From assembly GCA_018335295.1 (NCBI GenBank), contig JAGXKI010000018.1, positions 1 through 40,926 on the forward strand: a stretch of 40,926 nucleotides of DNA, in the 5' to 3' direction. The first letter of the stretch is position 1. Each line of letters begins with the position of its first letter. Under the pieces are notes generated by a model. That model made no database searches. It was not told where the DNA came from and was given only the letters and a program-made list of their open reading frames with translations. Position numbers and translations under genes: made by a program. The stretch comes from a bacterium (lineage in GTDB: Bacteria; Acidobacteriota; Aminicenantia; Aminicenantales; Aminicenantaceae). Positions 1-7,841 of the stretch are shown here, piece after piece.

Positions 1-34
1 CAAAAAGGGGATAAATGTTAGAAATAGACTGAGT

Positions 35-123
35 GCCGGAGTGGTGAAATGGGTAGACGCGCTGGACTCAAAATCCAGTCCGGGGCGACTCGGGTGTGGG
101 TTCGAATCCCACCTCCGGCACCA
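35..123 (+). tRNA. tRNA-Leu (anticodon CAA)
   Basis: The acceptor stem GCCGGAG pairs with CTCCGGC, followed by discriminator A and an encoded CCA at 121-123. The anticodon stem CTGGA/TCCAG closes the loop CTCAAAA, giving anticodon CAA (reads UUG). A long variable arm and a TTCGAATC T-loop complete a class II tRNA of the leucine type. No obvious terminator follows. The CCA is encoded here but not in the other tRNA-Leu at the far end of the window. Confidence 0.96.
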
Positions 124-296
124 CCTTTCCCCTGGAAATCCGAAATATTCCTTTGATTTTCCTTTAAGCACCATTAAGCTGGATTAAGCGAGTTTAAGCA
201 AAACTGTTACATATTTGTGCCAGGGGAGTGAGTCTATCTTTTAGGAAGGTGGAAGTAGTCCAGCTACTGTCCATTGAGTCTGACAATATACCTATT

Positions 297-437
297 CTAC
301 CAAAGAGACTCTCGCACTATAGGTGGTACAAATTTTGGAGGGCAGTTCCCAAGTAGAACAGTCTTAATACCATTTTTATTCAAATAATCAGAAATAGTAA
401 TAGCAAGCTCTTTTAATGAAAGACCTTTTATGTTCAT
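297..437 (-). pseudogene. Remnant of a nucleotidyltransferase-type gene (N-terminal 46 codons)
   Basis: Reading the minus strand from ATG at 437 gives a 46-residue peptide starting MNIKGLSLKELAITISDYL and running to GIKTVLLGN before it diverges and stops at TAG (297-299). The start resembles proteins of the nucleotidyltransferase (AbiEii/DUF6036-like) group, whose N-terminus continues from such a helix-strand into a GG-containing nucleotide-binding loop. Here the sequence after the strand does not look like that fold, so the gene is cut short. It begins 10 bp after the stop of the winged-helix remnant, as in a two-gene operon. The family assignment rests on recall of similar pairs and is tentative; that it is a remnant is more secure. 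Confidence 0.45.
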
Positions 438-447
438 GTATATTTAA

Positions 448-720
448 TTAAAGAGGCTTATTGGTGCGTCGAGGCCTTAACCTGGGCATATAGAACTTTT
501 CTTTTTCTTCTTTAGGAATAAATTGTAAAGTTTTTTCAAGAAAAGATTCCAATTCACTTTTGAAAGGATACCTTGGATTTATTCCAAATAGTCTCACTTT
601 CCCTTTTAACCTGCTATAAAGAACGCCATATTTTTCCAAGTTTAATAATTGGTTTTGAACTCCATTTAAATAAATATTAAGACGTGAAGAAATCTCATTA
701 GGATAAGACTCACCATTTGA
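448..720 (-). pseudogene. N-terminally broken winged-helix (ArsR-like) regulator
   Basis: The open frame runs from a TAG (721-723, minus frame) to the stop at 448 without a good start codon. Its translation contains NEISSRLNIYLNGVQNQLLN followed by LEKYGVLYSRLKGKVRLFG, which is a recognition helix and wing of a winged-helix DNA-binding domain. After it come INPRYPFKSELESFLEKTL and a basic RLRPRR tail. Proteins of this type normally have about 25-30 more residues at the N-terminus; here they are missing behind a stop codon. A short methionine-initiated frame from 639 exists but would lack the recognition helix. It lies directly upstream of the nucleotidyltransferase-like remnant, so the pair looks like a dead regulator/transferase module. 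Confidence 0.55.
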
Positions 721-1109
721 CTATTAGCTCTAATGGGCTGAAGGGTGGTAATATGAGTATTCAATTGATACCTGGAGGCCCATATGGACGAAAATTATTA
801 CAACAGGCAGAAACTTAAAGATCCGGAATCTGCGGTCATCTTTGAGATATCCAAGAGGTTTAACCTCAGTCTCTGCTGAGAGAGATAGCTTCCCGCATCT
901 CTTTAAAACCGAAATCATTTCAGGAATAAAGGGATGAAGCCTTTCTCTTTCTAGCTCGCCTTAAGATTCCTCTTAAAGAGGTCATTAGAAAAATTTTTAT
1001 TTTGCTGTTTCTTTATTTATACTGTATTTTTCTCCAATATTTTGATAATAAATAGATTCAGCAGAAAATTAGTCCTGGCCAAGAGAAGGCGAGATTTAGA
1101 GGTGAAAAG
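721..1109. other. Intergenic stretch, no supported gene
   Basis: About 390 bp of AT-rich DNA upstream of the GH3 gene. A 31-codon frame from ATG 784 on the plus strand (MDENYYNRQKL...) and a 62-codon minus frame at 730-918 were read, but neither resembles a known protein nor has a convincing ribosome binding site. A purine-rich gaggtg just before 1110 serves the GH3 gene. Confidence 0.4.
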
Positions 1110-2888
1110 ATGAAATCAAAAAATGCAGTCCTATTATTTATAAGTATTCTCATTCTCTTATTCCTGACTTACTGTGCCAAAGAAGAGTTGAAGCCTACTC
1201 TGGCTGTGACCCCGTCGGGAGAGAAGTGGGTGAATCATACCTTGAATAAAATGACCGTGGAAGAGAAAATTGGCCAGATGGTGTGCAGCCGTTTTTCCGG
1301 ACAATTTTACCACTTCCAAAATCCCAACCTTCAGGATTTAGAATCTTTGGTTGAAGAGCAGAAAATCGGAGGATTGATCATGTTCGGGGGTGAAATCTAT
1401 GAAGCCGCCCGTTTGATAAACAGTCTCCAGGAGAAAGCGGATGTCCCTCTATTGATCGCTTCCGACCTGGAGAGGGGGTTGGGAAATCAAATCGGAGAAG
1501 CCACTCTTTTTCCTCCTTTGATGTCCATCGGAGCGACCCGGTCTGAAGAATTGGCCTACCAGATGGGAAAGATTACCGCAGTGGAAGCCCGAGCGGTGGG
1601 AATCCACTTGACCTACGCACCGGTTGTGGATGTGAATATCAACCCTCAAAATCCCATTATAAGCACCCGCTCTCTGGGAGAAGACCCGGAACAGGTGGCT
1701 CGTTTGGCCGCGGCCTTTATACGAGGGTGTCAGGAAAATGGATTGATGGCCACAGCCAAGCATTTTCCAGGACATGGGGATACTGATGTGGACTCCCACA
1801 GTGAGCTTCCGGTGGTGGAAGGAGATATGGAGAGGTTGAACAGTGTGGAGATTTTGCCTTTTGAAAGGGCTGTCCAGGCCGGGGTCCAGGCTGTGATGAC
1901 CGCTCATATCCATGTTCCTGTCCTGGATCCTACCCCCAATCTCCCGGCTACCCTTTCCCCAGTGATAATTGGCCGTCTTTTAAGGGATAAACTGGGTTTT
2001 GATGGATTGATCGTGACCGATGCGATGGGTATGGGAGGAGTGACGAGCCTTTATTCTCCCGAAGAGGCTGCTTTGAAAGCGGTGAAAGCCGGAGTGGATT
2101 GTCTTCTTCTTCCCCCTGAAACAGAAAAGGTTATAGAGACACTGGCAGCCCGTGTGAAGAAAGGTGAGATCAGTGAAACCACCATAAACAGCTCTGTGAG
2201 AAGGATTTTAACAGCCAAAGCCAAACTGGGACTTTATAAAAAGAAACTGGTGGATATAGAGGCTTTGGACCGGGTCATCGCTTCCCAAAAACACATCCAA
2301 AAGGCGGAAAAGGCTTTCCGGGCTTCGGTAACCCTGGTGCAGAATAAAGGTGATATCCTGCCTCTTTCCTGTGAAGATAAGAAAATTTCTGTTTTTTCTC
2401 TAAGCAGCGATAAAGGGGATTTTTATGCAGGGAGAACTTTTATCGAAGAAGTCAAGAAGCGGTGCGATTCGGTCCATGAATTTTATGCGGATGCTATGAC
2501 CGGAGAGAAATTCATAGAAGAAGCTGTGGAGAAATCATCGGATTCTGATTTACGGGTCATTTCCCTTTTTTCCAGCCTGCGGGCCAGAAAGGGCAGTGTG
2601 GGGCTTGATGAAAGGCATGTGGAACTCATAAATGAGCTGGCTGAAGATGAAATTCCTCTCTTGGTTATTTCCTTTGGAAGCCCTTATTTTCTCAAAAGTT
2701 TTCCCGAAGTGGAGGGATATGTTTGTGCCTACCGGAGAGCTTCCATTGCCCAGAGAGCTGCGGTGGAAGCTGTGTTTGGGGAAATCGGCTTTCAGGGCCG
2801 GCTCCCTGTTTCCATTCCCGGCCTTTATGAAAGAGGCCACGGGATTGTCCTTAAAGCAAAAGAGTCTTCACAAAAAACAAATTTGTGA
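1110..2888 (+). CDS. GH3 family beta-N-acetylhexosaminidase (NagZ-like) lipoprotein
   Basis: Predicted to cleave N-acetylglucosaminyl links, for example in peptidoglycan fragments, outside the cytoplasmic membrane. The N-terminus is a lipoprotein signal with a lipobox LTYC ending at about residue 22. The GH3 barrel follows. The loop KHFPGHGDTDVDSH (residues 217-230) carries the Asp-His acid/base dyad D228/H230 known from Bacillus NagZ. The nucleophile is D304 in VTDAMGMGG. Residues from about 400 to 592 form the C-terminal alpha/beta sandwich domain found in two-domain GH3 enzymes. The start is preceded by gaggtg. An M14 peptidase gene follows after 49 bp on the same strand with its own Shine-Dalgarno, so the two may be co-transcribed. 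Specificity for GlcNAc rests on the DSH motif; other GH3 activities are less likely. Confidence 0.9.
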   Translation: MKSKNAVLLFISILILLFLTYCAKEELKPTLAVTPSGEKWVNHTLNKMTVEEKIGQMVCSRFSGQFYHFQNPNLQDLESLVEEQKIGGLIMFGGEIYEAARLINSLQEKADVPLLIASDLERGLGNQIGEATLFPPLMSIGATRSEELAYQMGKITAVEARAVGIHLTYAPVVDVNINPQNPIISTRSLGEDPEQVARLAAAFIRGCQENGLMATAKHFPGHGDTDVDSHSELPVVEGDMERLNSVEILPFERAVQAGVQAVMTAHIHVPVLDPTPNLPATLSPVIIGRLLRDKLGFDGLIVTDAMGMGGVTSLYSPEEAALKAVKAGVDCLLLPPETEKVIETLAARVKKGEISETTINSSVRRILTAKAKLGLYKKKLVDIEALDRVIASQKHIQKAEKAFRASVTLVQNKGDILPLSCEDKKISVFSLSSDKGDFYAGRTFIEEVKKRCDSVHEFYADAMTGEKFIEEAVEKSSDSDLRVISLFSSLRARKGSVGLDERHVELINELAEDEIPLLVISFGSPYFLKSFPEVEGYVCAYRRASIAQRAAVEAVFGEIGFQGRLPVSIPGLYERGHGIVLKAKESSQKTNL

Positions 2889-2937
2889 TTCCTTAGGGAG
2901 ACTGATTGGTATAGGATAGGGAAAAAGGAGAGTTTTA

Positions 2938-4689
2938 ATGAAAAAAATTATGAGTTTTTTGGTTTGTGTTTTGATTCTTTTAATGGGAAGTGTACTGACT
3001 GAGGCCGGAGCCGCAGAGGTGGAACCTTTGAGCTTCGATCACAACTACACTTTCTCCGAAGTGGTAGATTATCTGAATAAAGTCATAAAGTCCTATCCGG
3101 ATATCACCCGCCTCCATAAAATCGGAGAAAGCTATGAAGGACGCGACCTTATGGTCCTGGAGGTTACCAATCAGAAAAACGGGGATGCTTTGGATAAACC
3201 GGGCTTCTGGATAGATGGAAACCTACATTCCAGCGAGGTCATGGGGGCGGCTGTGTGTTTGAAAACCATCGAAACACTGGTCACAGAATACGGGAAAGAC
3301 CCAGAAATCACCCGGCTGGTAGATACCCGGACGGTTTATATCATGCCCAAACTCAACCCCGACGGTTCTGACTTGTATCTGAAAACTCCCTTCAATCTGC
3401 GCAGCAGTGTGCGTCCGTATGATTCGGATGGAGACGGCGCTTTGGATGAAGATCCCCCTGAAGATTTGAATGAAGATGGCTATATCACAACCATGAGAAT
3501 CAAGGATGAGAAGGGAACCATGAAGACCCATCCTGAAGATTCCCGTCTCATGAAAAGAAGAGAAGAAGACGAAAAGGGGGAGTGGAGAGTTTACAGAGAA
3601 GGGGTGGATAATGACGGAGACGGCCGCTACAACGAGGATGGGGTGGGCGGACTGGATATCAACCGGAACTGGCCCTCCCGCTGGCAGCAGGAATACATCC
3701 AACGGGGTGCGGGTCCTTATCCGCTTTCTGAGCCGGAAACCCGGGCTGTGGCGGAATTTTTATTCGACCACCCCAATGTCACCGGGTTGATCAACCACCA
3801 CATGGCCGGGAATTTCCTCTACCGGCCGCCCACGAACCTGTGGGTGGACCCGGTTACCGGAAAGAAAATGGAGATTCCCTCTCAAGATGAGAGGATCTAC
3901 CAGACCTTTGGGGATAAATACAGTGAAATCCTCTTTGACCAGCCGGTGAGAAAAGTTATGGGCCGGAGAGGACCGCCTTCCTATGGGGCTATATTCGGAG
4001 TGATGATCGGTTGGGCCTATGACCATCTGGGAATTTTCAGCTGGGTTCCGGAAATGGGATCCTTGGAGCCTTTTTGCGATTATGATGATGACGGAAGGGT
4101 CACCGACCTGGAGCGGATGCGCTGGAATGAAAAGGAAATGGACGGTCGGATTTTTGTGGACTGGGAACCCTATGATCATCCTGAATTGGGGAAGGTGGAG
4201 ATCGGAGGCTTTGTGCGCAAGCTCTACAATCCCAAATACGAAAGCTATACCAACATTCTCTGTACTCCGGGACCCAAATACAAGGAGTTTCTGGAAAATC
4301 ATACACGATGGAATCTTTACCTTGTCCGCATGTCTCCTTTGGTCAAGATCACAGAAGTCAAGACCGAGACCTTGGATGCCGGATTTGTCCGGATAACCGC
4401 CGGTCTTCGCAACATGGGGTTTCTTCCCACCAATGTCACTCAGCATGCAGTGAATAATGAAACAGCCAAACCGGTGAAAGTTTTCCTTTCATCAAACGGT
4501 GCTGAACTGGTCGGAGGGAAAAAGGAACAGGAACTGGGTCATCTTCCAGGGAACACTCCTCGTTCCGTTTCTCCGGTTGAGAATCTGGAATGGGTGGTCC
4601 GGACTACCAGAGAGAGTGGGGCCTCTGTTGAAATCAAAGTGGTCTCCCAAAAAGGGGGTACGGTGAAACGTAAGGTTTCTCTCAACTGA
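2938..4689 (+). CDS. Secreted zinc carboxypeptidase, peptidase family M14
   Basis: A signal peptide covers about residues 1-26. The zinc motif HSSE (H97, E100) follows GNL as in M14 enzymes. Downstream are the substrate-binding DINRNWP (R243), a second histidine in LINHHMAGN (H287/H288, third zinc ligand) and a glutamate in WVPEMG (E372) that could be the catalytic base. Three acidic DxDxDG-type loops sit at about residues 162-167, 224-229 and 381-386 and look like calcium-binding loops inserted into the catalytic domain. The last 120 residues look like a beta-sandwich. At 583 aa it is longer than a bare M14 domain (about 300 aa). A good Shine-Dalgarno (aaaggag) lies upstream. It probably trims amino acids from extracellular peptides, together with the S9 peptidases nearby. 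Confidence 0.92.
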   Translation: MKKIMSFLVCVLILLMGSVLTEAGAAEVEPLSFDHNYTFSEVVDYLNKVIKSYPDITRLHKIGESYEGRDLMVLEVTNQKNGDALDKPGFWIDGNLHSSEVMGAAVCLKTIETLVTEYGKDPEITRLVDTRTVYIMPKLNPDGSDLYLKTPFNLRSSVRPYDSDGDGALDEDPPEDLNEDGYITTMRIKDEKGTMKTHPEDSRLMKRREEDEKGEWRVYREGVDNDGDGRYNEDGVGGLDINRNWPSRWQQEYIQRGAGPYPLSEPETRAVAEFLFDHPNVTGLINHHMAGNFLYRPPTNLWVDPVTGKKMEIPSQDERIYQTFGDKYSEILFDQPVRKVMGRRGPPSYGAIFGVMIGWAYDHLGIFSWVPEMGSLEPFCDYDDDGRVTDLERMRWNEKEMDGRIFVDWEPYDHPELGKVEIGGFVRKLYNPKYESYTNILCTPGPKYKEFLENHTRWNLYLVRMSPLVKITEVKTETLDAGFVRITAGLRNMGFLPTNVTQHAVNNETAKPVKVFLSSNGAELVGGKKEQELGHLPGNTPRSVSPVENLEWVVRTTRESGASVEIKVVSQKGGTVKRKVSLN

Positions 4690-4830
4690 ATTTAAACGAA
4701 GGTATGACCTGAAAAAATTCAGTTATCTTCCGGATCAACGAAATCCAAGGAAAGTCCCCTCTGGTTCTGGACCCGATTCCATCTTCCTCCAGAGTTCAAA
4801 GGTCAGCATATTTTTTTAAAGGATTCAGAA

Positions 4831-7161
4831 TCATTTTTCGTCCATCTGGAATTTGTATTCTTTGGGGGGTTGGGCTCCCATCAGGTGTTTCACAAAGTAG
4901 TCCCATCGGCGGCGGATCATATAAGATTCCCGGCCGAAGCCGTGGCCGCGGTTTGGAAAAAGGATGAGGTCAAAGTCTTTGTTGGCAGCAATCAGCTCTT
5001 TAACCACCAGGAGGGTGTTGTAGAAGGGTACGTTAGTATCCATGGTTCCATGAGCCAGCAGAAGCTTGCCCTTGAGGTTTTCGGCTAAAAGCTGGTTGGC
5101 TTGGTTGTCGTAGTTTGTGGTGCCGTCGGGATAGGTTTTCAGCAAACCCTGCCATTTCTCACCCCAGTCGTCTTCGTAATTGCGGTTGTCGTGGTTGCCG
5201 GCTCCACTGACGGCTACCTTGAAGAAGTCGGGATAGCGGAGTATGGCATCGGTAGAAGCGAATCCTCCTCCGGAATGACCGTAGATTCCAGCCCGGTCAA
5301 TATCGATCCAGGAATGCCGTTCGGCCAGCTGTTTCATTCCGGTTATCTGGTCGGGGAGTCCGTTGTCTCCCATATTCCCGTAGTAGGTCTCATGGAATGA
5401 TTTGGATCTCATGGGAGTTCCCATCGCATTCAGAGCCACCACGATAAAGCCCAGCTCGGCTAGGGCTTGTTTATCGCCCCGGGATGCAGCGAAACCAAAC
5501 GTTCTCACGCTTCCTGATTGGGGTCCGGGGTAGATGTAGTTGATGATGGGATACTTTTTGGTGGGATCAAAGTCTGTGGGTTTGAACATAAGACCATAGA
5601 GGTCTGTTTTTTTGTCTCTAGCCTTAACTGAGAAAGGAATCGGGGGTTTCCACCCTTCCTTACGAAGGGAGGAGATATCTGCTTTCTCAATCTGGAAGAG
5701 CTTTTGTCCTTGAGTATCCCGCACTACAGTGAGGGGTGGCTCCAGCGGGGTAGAGGAACTGTCCACAAAGAAGTGTCCAGAAGGGGAAAGGGAGATGGAG
5801 TGATTGGCTTTTTCAGGTGTTAGAAGTTTTAAGCCTGTCCCGTCCATACGAATTCGGTAAAAATACTTGTAATAGGGATTCCCGGACTCCCGGCAGTTTC
5901 CTGTAAAGTAGATAAGGCGGTTCTCTCTATCTACGCGGCGCACCTGGAGTACATTCCAGTTTCCTTGGGTGATGCGGTTTTTAAAATCGCCGGTTTCCAG
6001 GTCATAGAGGTAAAGATGGCCCCAGTTATCTCTCTGGGAATACCAGATGACTTCATTGGAATCGGGAAGGACGCGCCAGTTAAAGGTGTTGTGTCCTGAT
6101 TCAAAGAAAGTCTCTTCGGTTTCATCCAGGACGTCTCGAACAACTCCGGTTTCTGGATCGGAAACCCGGAGAAGGGCGTGTTTGTGGTCGCGGGAACTGG
6201 AAACAAAGGCCAATTGGGAGGAATCCGGGCTCCACTCCACATCAGCGAACCCTTCACCGCGGCAGGCCACGTGATCACAGACTGTAGAACGGTGAGGATC
6301 CGGGGGCATTTGGAGTCTGACTACGCGGGGGCCGTCAAGATGAATCACCACTCGGTGGATCCTGAAAATGTGTTTGTCTCCAGGAAGAGGGTATTTCCAG
6401 GATTCCAATTTGGGGTGTCCTACATTGGTGGTGGTCAGGTGCATTTCTTCGACCTTGCGGCCGTCGTGTTGGAAGGTAGCTATCTTTTTGGAATCGGGGG
6501 ACCACTTCAAAACCGGCCGGTCGCTCTTAGTCCATCCCGCATTGTTTGTGGCGTAACCGAAGTTCTTCTCTCCATCGGTAGTGAGCTGGGTGTCTTCTTT
6601 GGTTTCCAGATTCCGGACCCACAGGTTGTGGTTGCGGATGAAAGCCGCATATTTGCCGTTGGGAGAGACAACCGCATCGAGTTTGGGGTCGACAGGAGGA
6701 GCTGTTTTCGTGCAGATGTCTTTGGGAATGTCATATTTATAGTGCTGGGTTTTGATTTGAAATGTGATGGATTGTCTATTATCGGTAAAATCGATTTTCT
6801 GAAAGGGGAGATGGAAAGGCTCATAAGTTTTGTCTGTGGTTTGAGAGAGGGCAGCGGCCAGTTTCTGATGGTCAAAGGCGCGTTCGTGTGTTCGTTTTTT
6901 CGCATTCACAAGGATAAACTCGAATCCTTTTTCAAATCGATTCCGGTACCAGAAACGATCTCCATCCAGCCAGGTAGGGCGGACATCGGCGCCCAAGACA
7001 AGGGGTTCGGTGTGGGAGCGAAGGAATTTTTCAGCCTGAGCATAGTCTTCGGTAGTAAGGACTTGAGGATTTTTATCGTCTTGAGGAAATGAAAGAGTGT
7101 TGGATGCAAACAAGATTATCAATAAAAATGTAAAAAAAGGTTTCCTTAAAAATTTTTTCAA
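4831..7161 (-). CDS. Secreted S9 peptidase, dipeptidyl-peptidase IV type
   Basis: Serine peptidase expected to release dipeptides from oligopeptides outside the membrane. The N-terminal signal (KKFLRKPFFTFLLIILF) leads into a beta-propeller (DPPIV_N, residues about 60-480) and then the alpha/beta hydrolase domain. The triad is S630 in GHSGGG, D708 in HGTMDTNVP and H740 in NRGHGFG. I place the start at TTG 7161-7159: GAGGAGG lies five bases upstream, whereas the ATG six codons earlier (7179) would have the Shine-Dalgarno inside the coding region. With that start the protein has 776 residues. The gene is convergent with the M14 gene, separated by about 140 bp. The following intergenic stretch (7180-7841) should hold its promoter but none was clear. 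Confidence 0.93.
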   Translation of the reverse strand: MKKFLRKPFFTFLLIILFASNTLSFPQDDKNPQVLTTEDYAQAEKFLRSHTEPLVLGADVRPTWLDGDRFWYRNRFEKGFEFILVNAKKRTHERAFDHQKLAAALSQTTDKTYEPFHLPFQKIDFTDNRQSITFQIKTQHYKYDIPKDICTKTAPPVDPKLDAVVSPNGKYAAFIRNHNLWVRNLETKEDTQLTTDGEKNFGYATNNAGWTKSDRPVLKWSPDSKKIATFQHDGRKVEEMHLTTTNVGHPKLESWKYPLPGDKHIFRIHRVVIHLDGPRVVRLQMPPDPHRSTVCDHVACRGEGFADVEWSPDSSQLAFVSSSRDHKHALLRVSDPETGVVRDVLDETEETFFESGHNTFNWRVLPDSNEVIWYSQRDNWGHLYLYDLETGDFKNRITQGNWNVLQVRRVDRENRLIYFTGNCRESGNPYYKYFYRIRMDGTGLKLLTPEKANHSISLSPSGHFFVDSSSTPLEPPLTVVRDTQGQKLFQIEKADISSLRKEGWKPPIPFSVKARDKKTDLYGLMFKPTDFDPTKKYPIINYIYPGPQSGSVRTFGFAASRGDKQALAELGFIVVALNAMGTPMRSKSFHETYYGNMGDNGLPDQITGMKQLAERHSWIDIDRAGIYGHSGGGFASTDAILRYPDFFKVAVSGAGNHDNRNYEDDWGEKWQGLLKTYPDGTTNYDNQANQLLAENLKGKLLLAHGTMDTNVPFYNTLLVVKELIAANKDFDLILFPNRGHGFGRESYMIRRRWDYFVKHLMGAQPPKEYKFQMDEK

Positions 7162-7187
7162 TTGAGCCTCCTCGTTCATTTTATTTG

Positions 7188-7252
7188 CTTAAGTAATATC
7201 TTTTTGAAATTTGGATTTTGAATTTTGAATTCTTTCACCCCTGGAATGACAC
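7188..7252. repeat. Dispersed repeat copy A
   Basis: The first 21 bases (cttaagtaatatctttttgaa) match 31114-31134 at 20 of 21 positions. In both places an alternating 'attttgaatttt' stretch and then a 'gaatgac' motif follow. It is a short non-coding dispersed repeat, not a gene. The remaining 590 bp up to the Asp-box gene contain a perfect 7-bp hairpin (catcgga/tccgatg, 7429-7448) and the promoter listed separately. Confidence 0.55.
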
Positions 7253-7631
7253 ATGGACAAATCGCATGAATGAAATGGCTATTTTCTAAGTAATGATTCA
7301 GGTTAATTGGAGAGTTGATAATACCACACTCGAAATCCCTGCTCAATTGTTATTTCTGCCTCTATGACATTCCAACTTTTTTTCATGGGAAACATTTATA
7401 TAAAAACATATTAGTTATTTCGAGATTGCATCGGAATCCAGTCCGATGAATTTAAAAAGGAGGGGTAAAAATAAAATATTCCAGTGAAAGAAAATCAGGT
7501 TATTTTATTCATTATCATAAAGTTACAAAGTATTTTAAAATGAATAAGAATGGGGAAAAGTTAAGCTATTTTACTGATAATAAACCAAATACGCCGGAGT
7601 GTCCTCTTAATAACGTCTAAGAATAAAATGA

Positions 7632-7660
7632 TTGACCGGTATTTTCCCTTGTGGTATAAA
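7632..7660 (+). promoter_or_regulatory. Sigma-70-type promoter upstream of the Asp-box gene
   Basis: TTGACC at 7632-7637 and TATAAA at 7655-7660 are separated by 17 bp. It would give a leader of roughly 175 nt before the ATG at 7842. A similar TTGACCGG element occurs at 17261 upstream of the second S9 gene. Confidence 0.6.
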
Positions 7661-7841
7661 CAAAAAAATGGAGATGGAGAGGGATTTTCTAACCCTGCCT
7701 GAAAGAAATGTTACATGTCACCCTTTTTTACCTTCTGGAGTGATGACTTGAGAAATTCTTTTAACTCATTCATTCTCTTTTTGTTATTGAAAGAATCAGC
7801 CTTTTTTATGAATAATTCAGAGTAATGGCAAGGAGGAGTCA

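Noticed and set aside
730-918. 62-codon minus frame
   Set aside because: No ribosome binding site, no recognisable motif, and AT-rich surroundings.
3760-4446. 228-codon minus frame opposite the M14 gene
   Set aside because: Antisense shadow of the peptidase's catalytic domain.
6178-7092. 304-codon plus-strand frame inside the DPP-IV gene
   Set aside because: It is antisense to a clear S9 peptidase with triad and signal peptide; no domain seen in the shadow translation.
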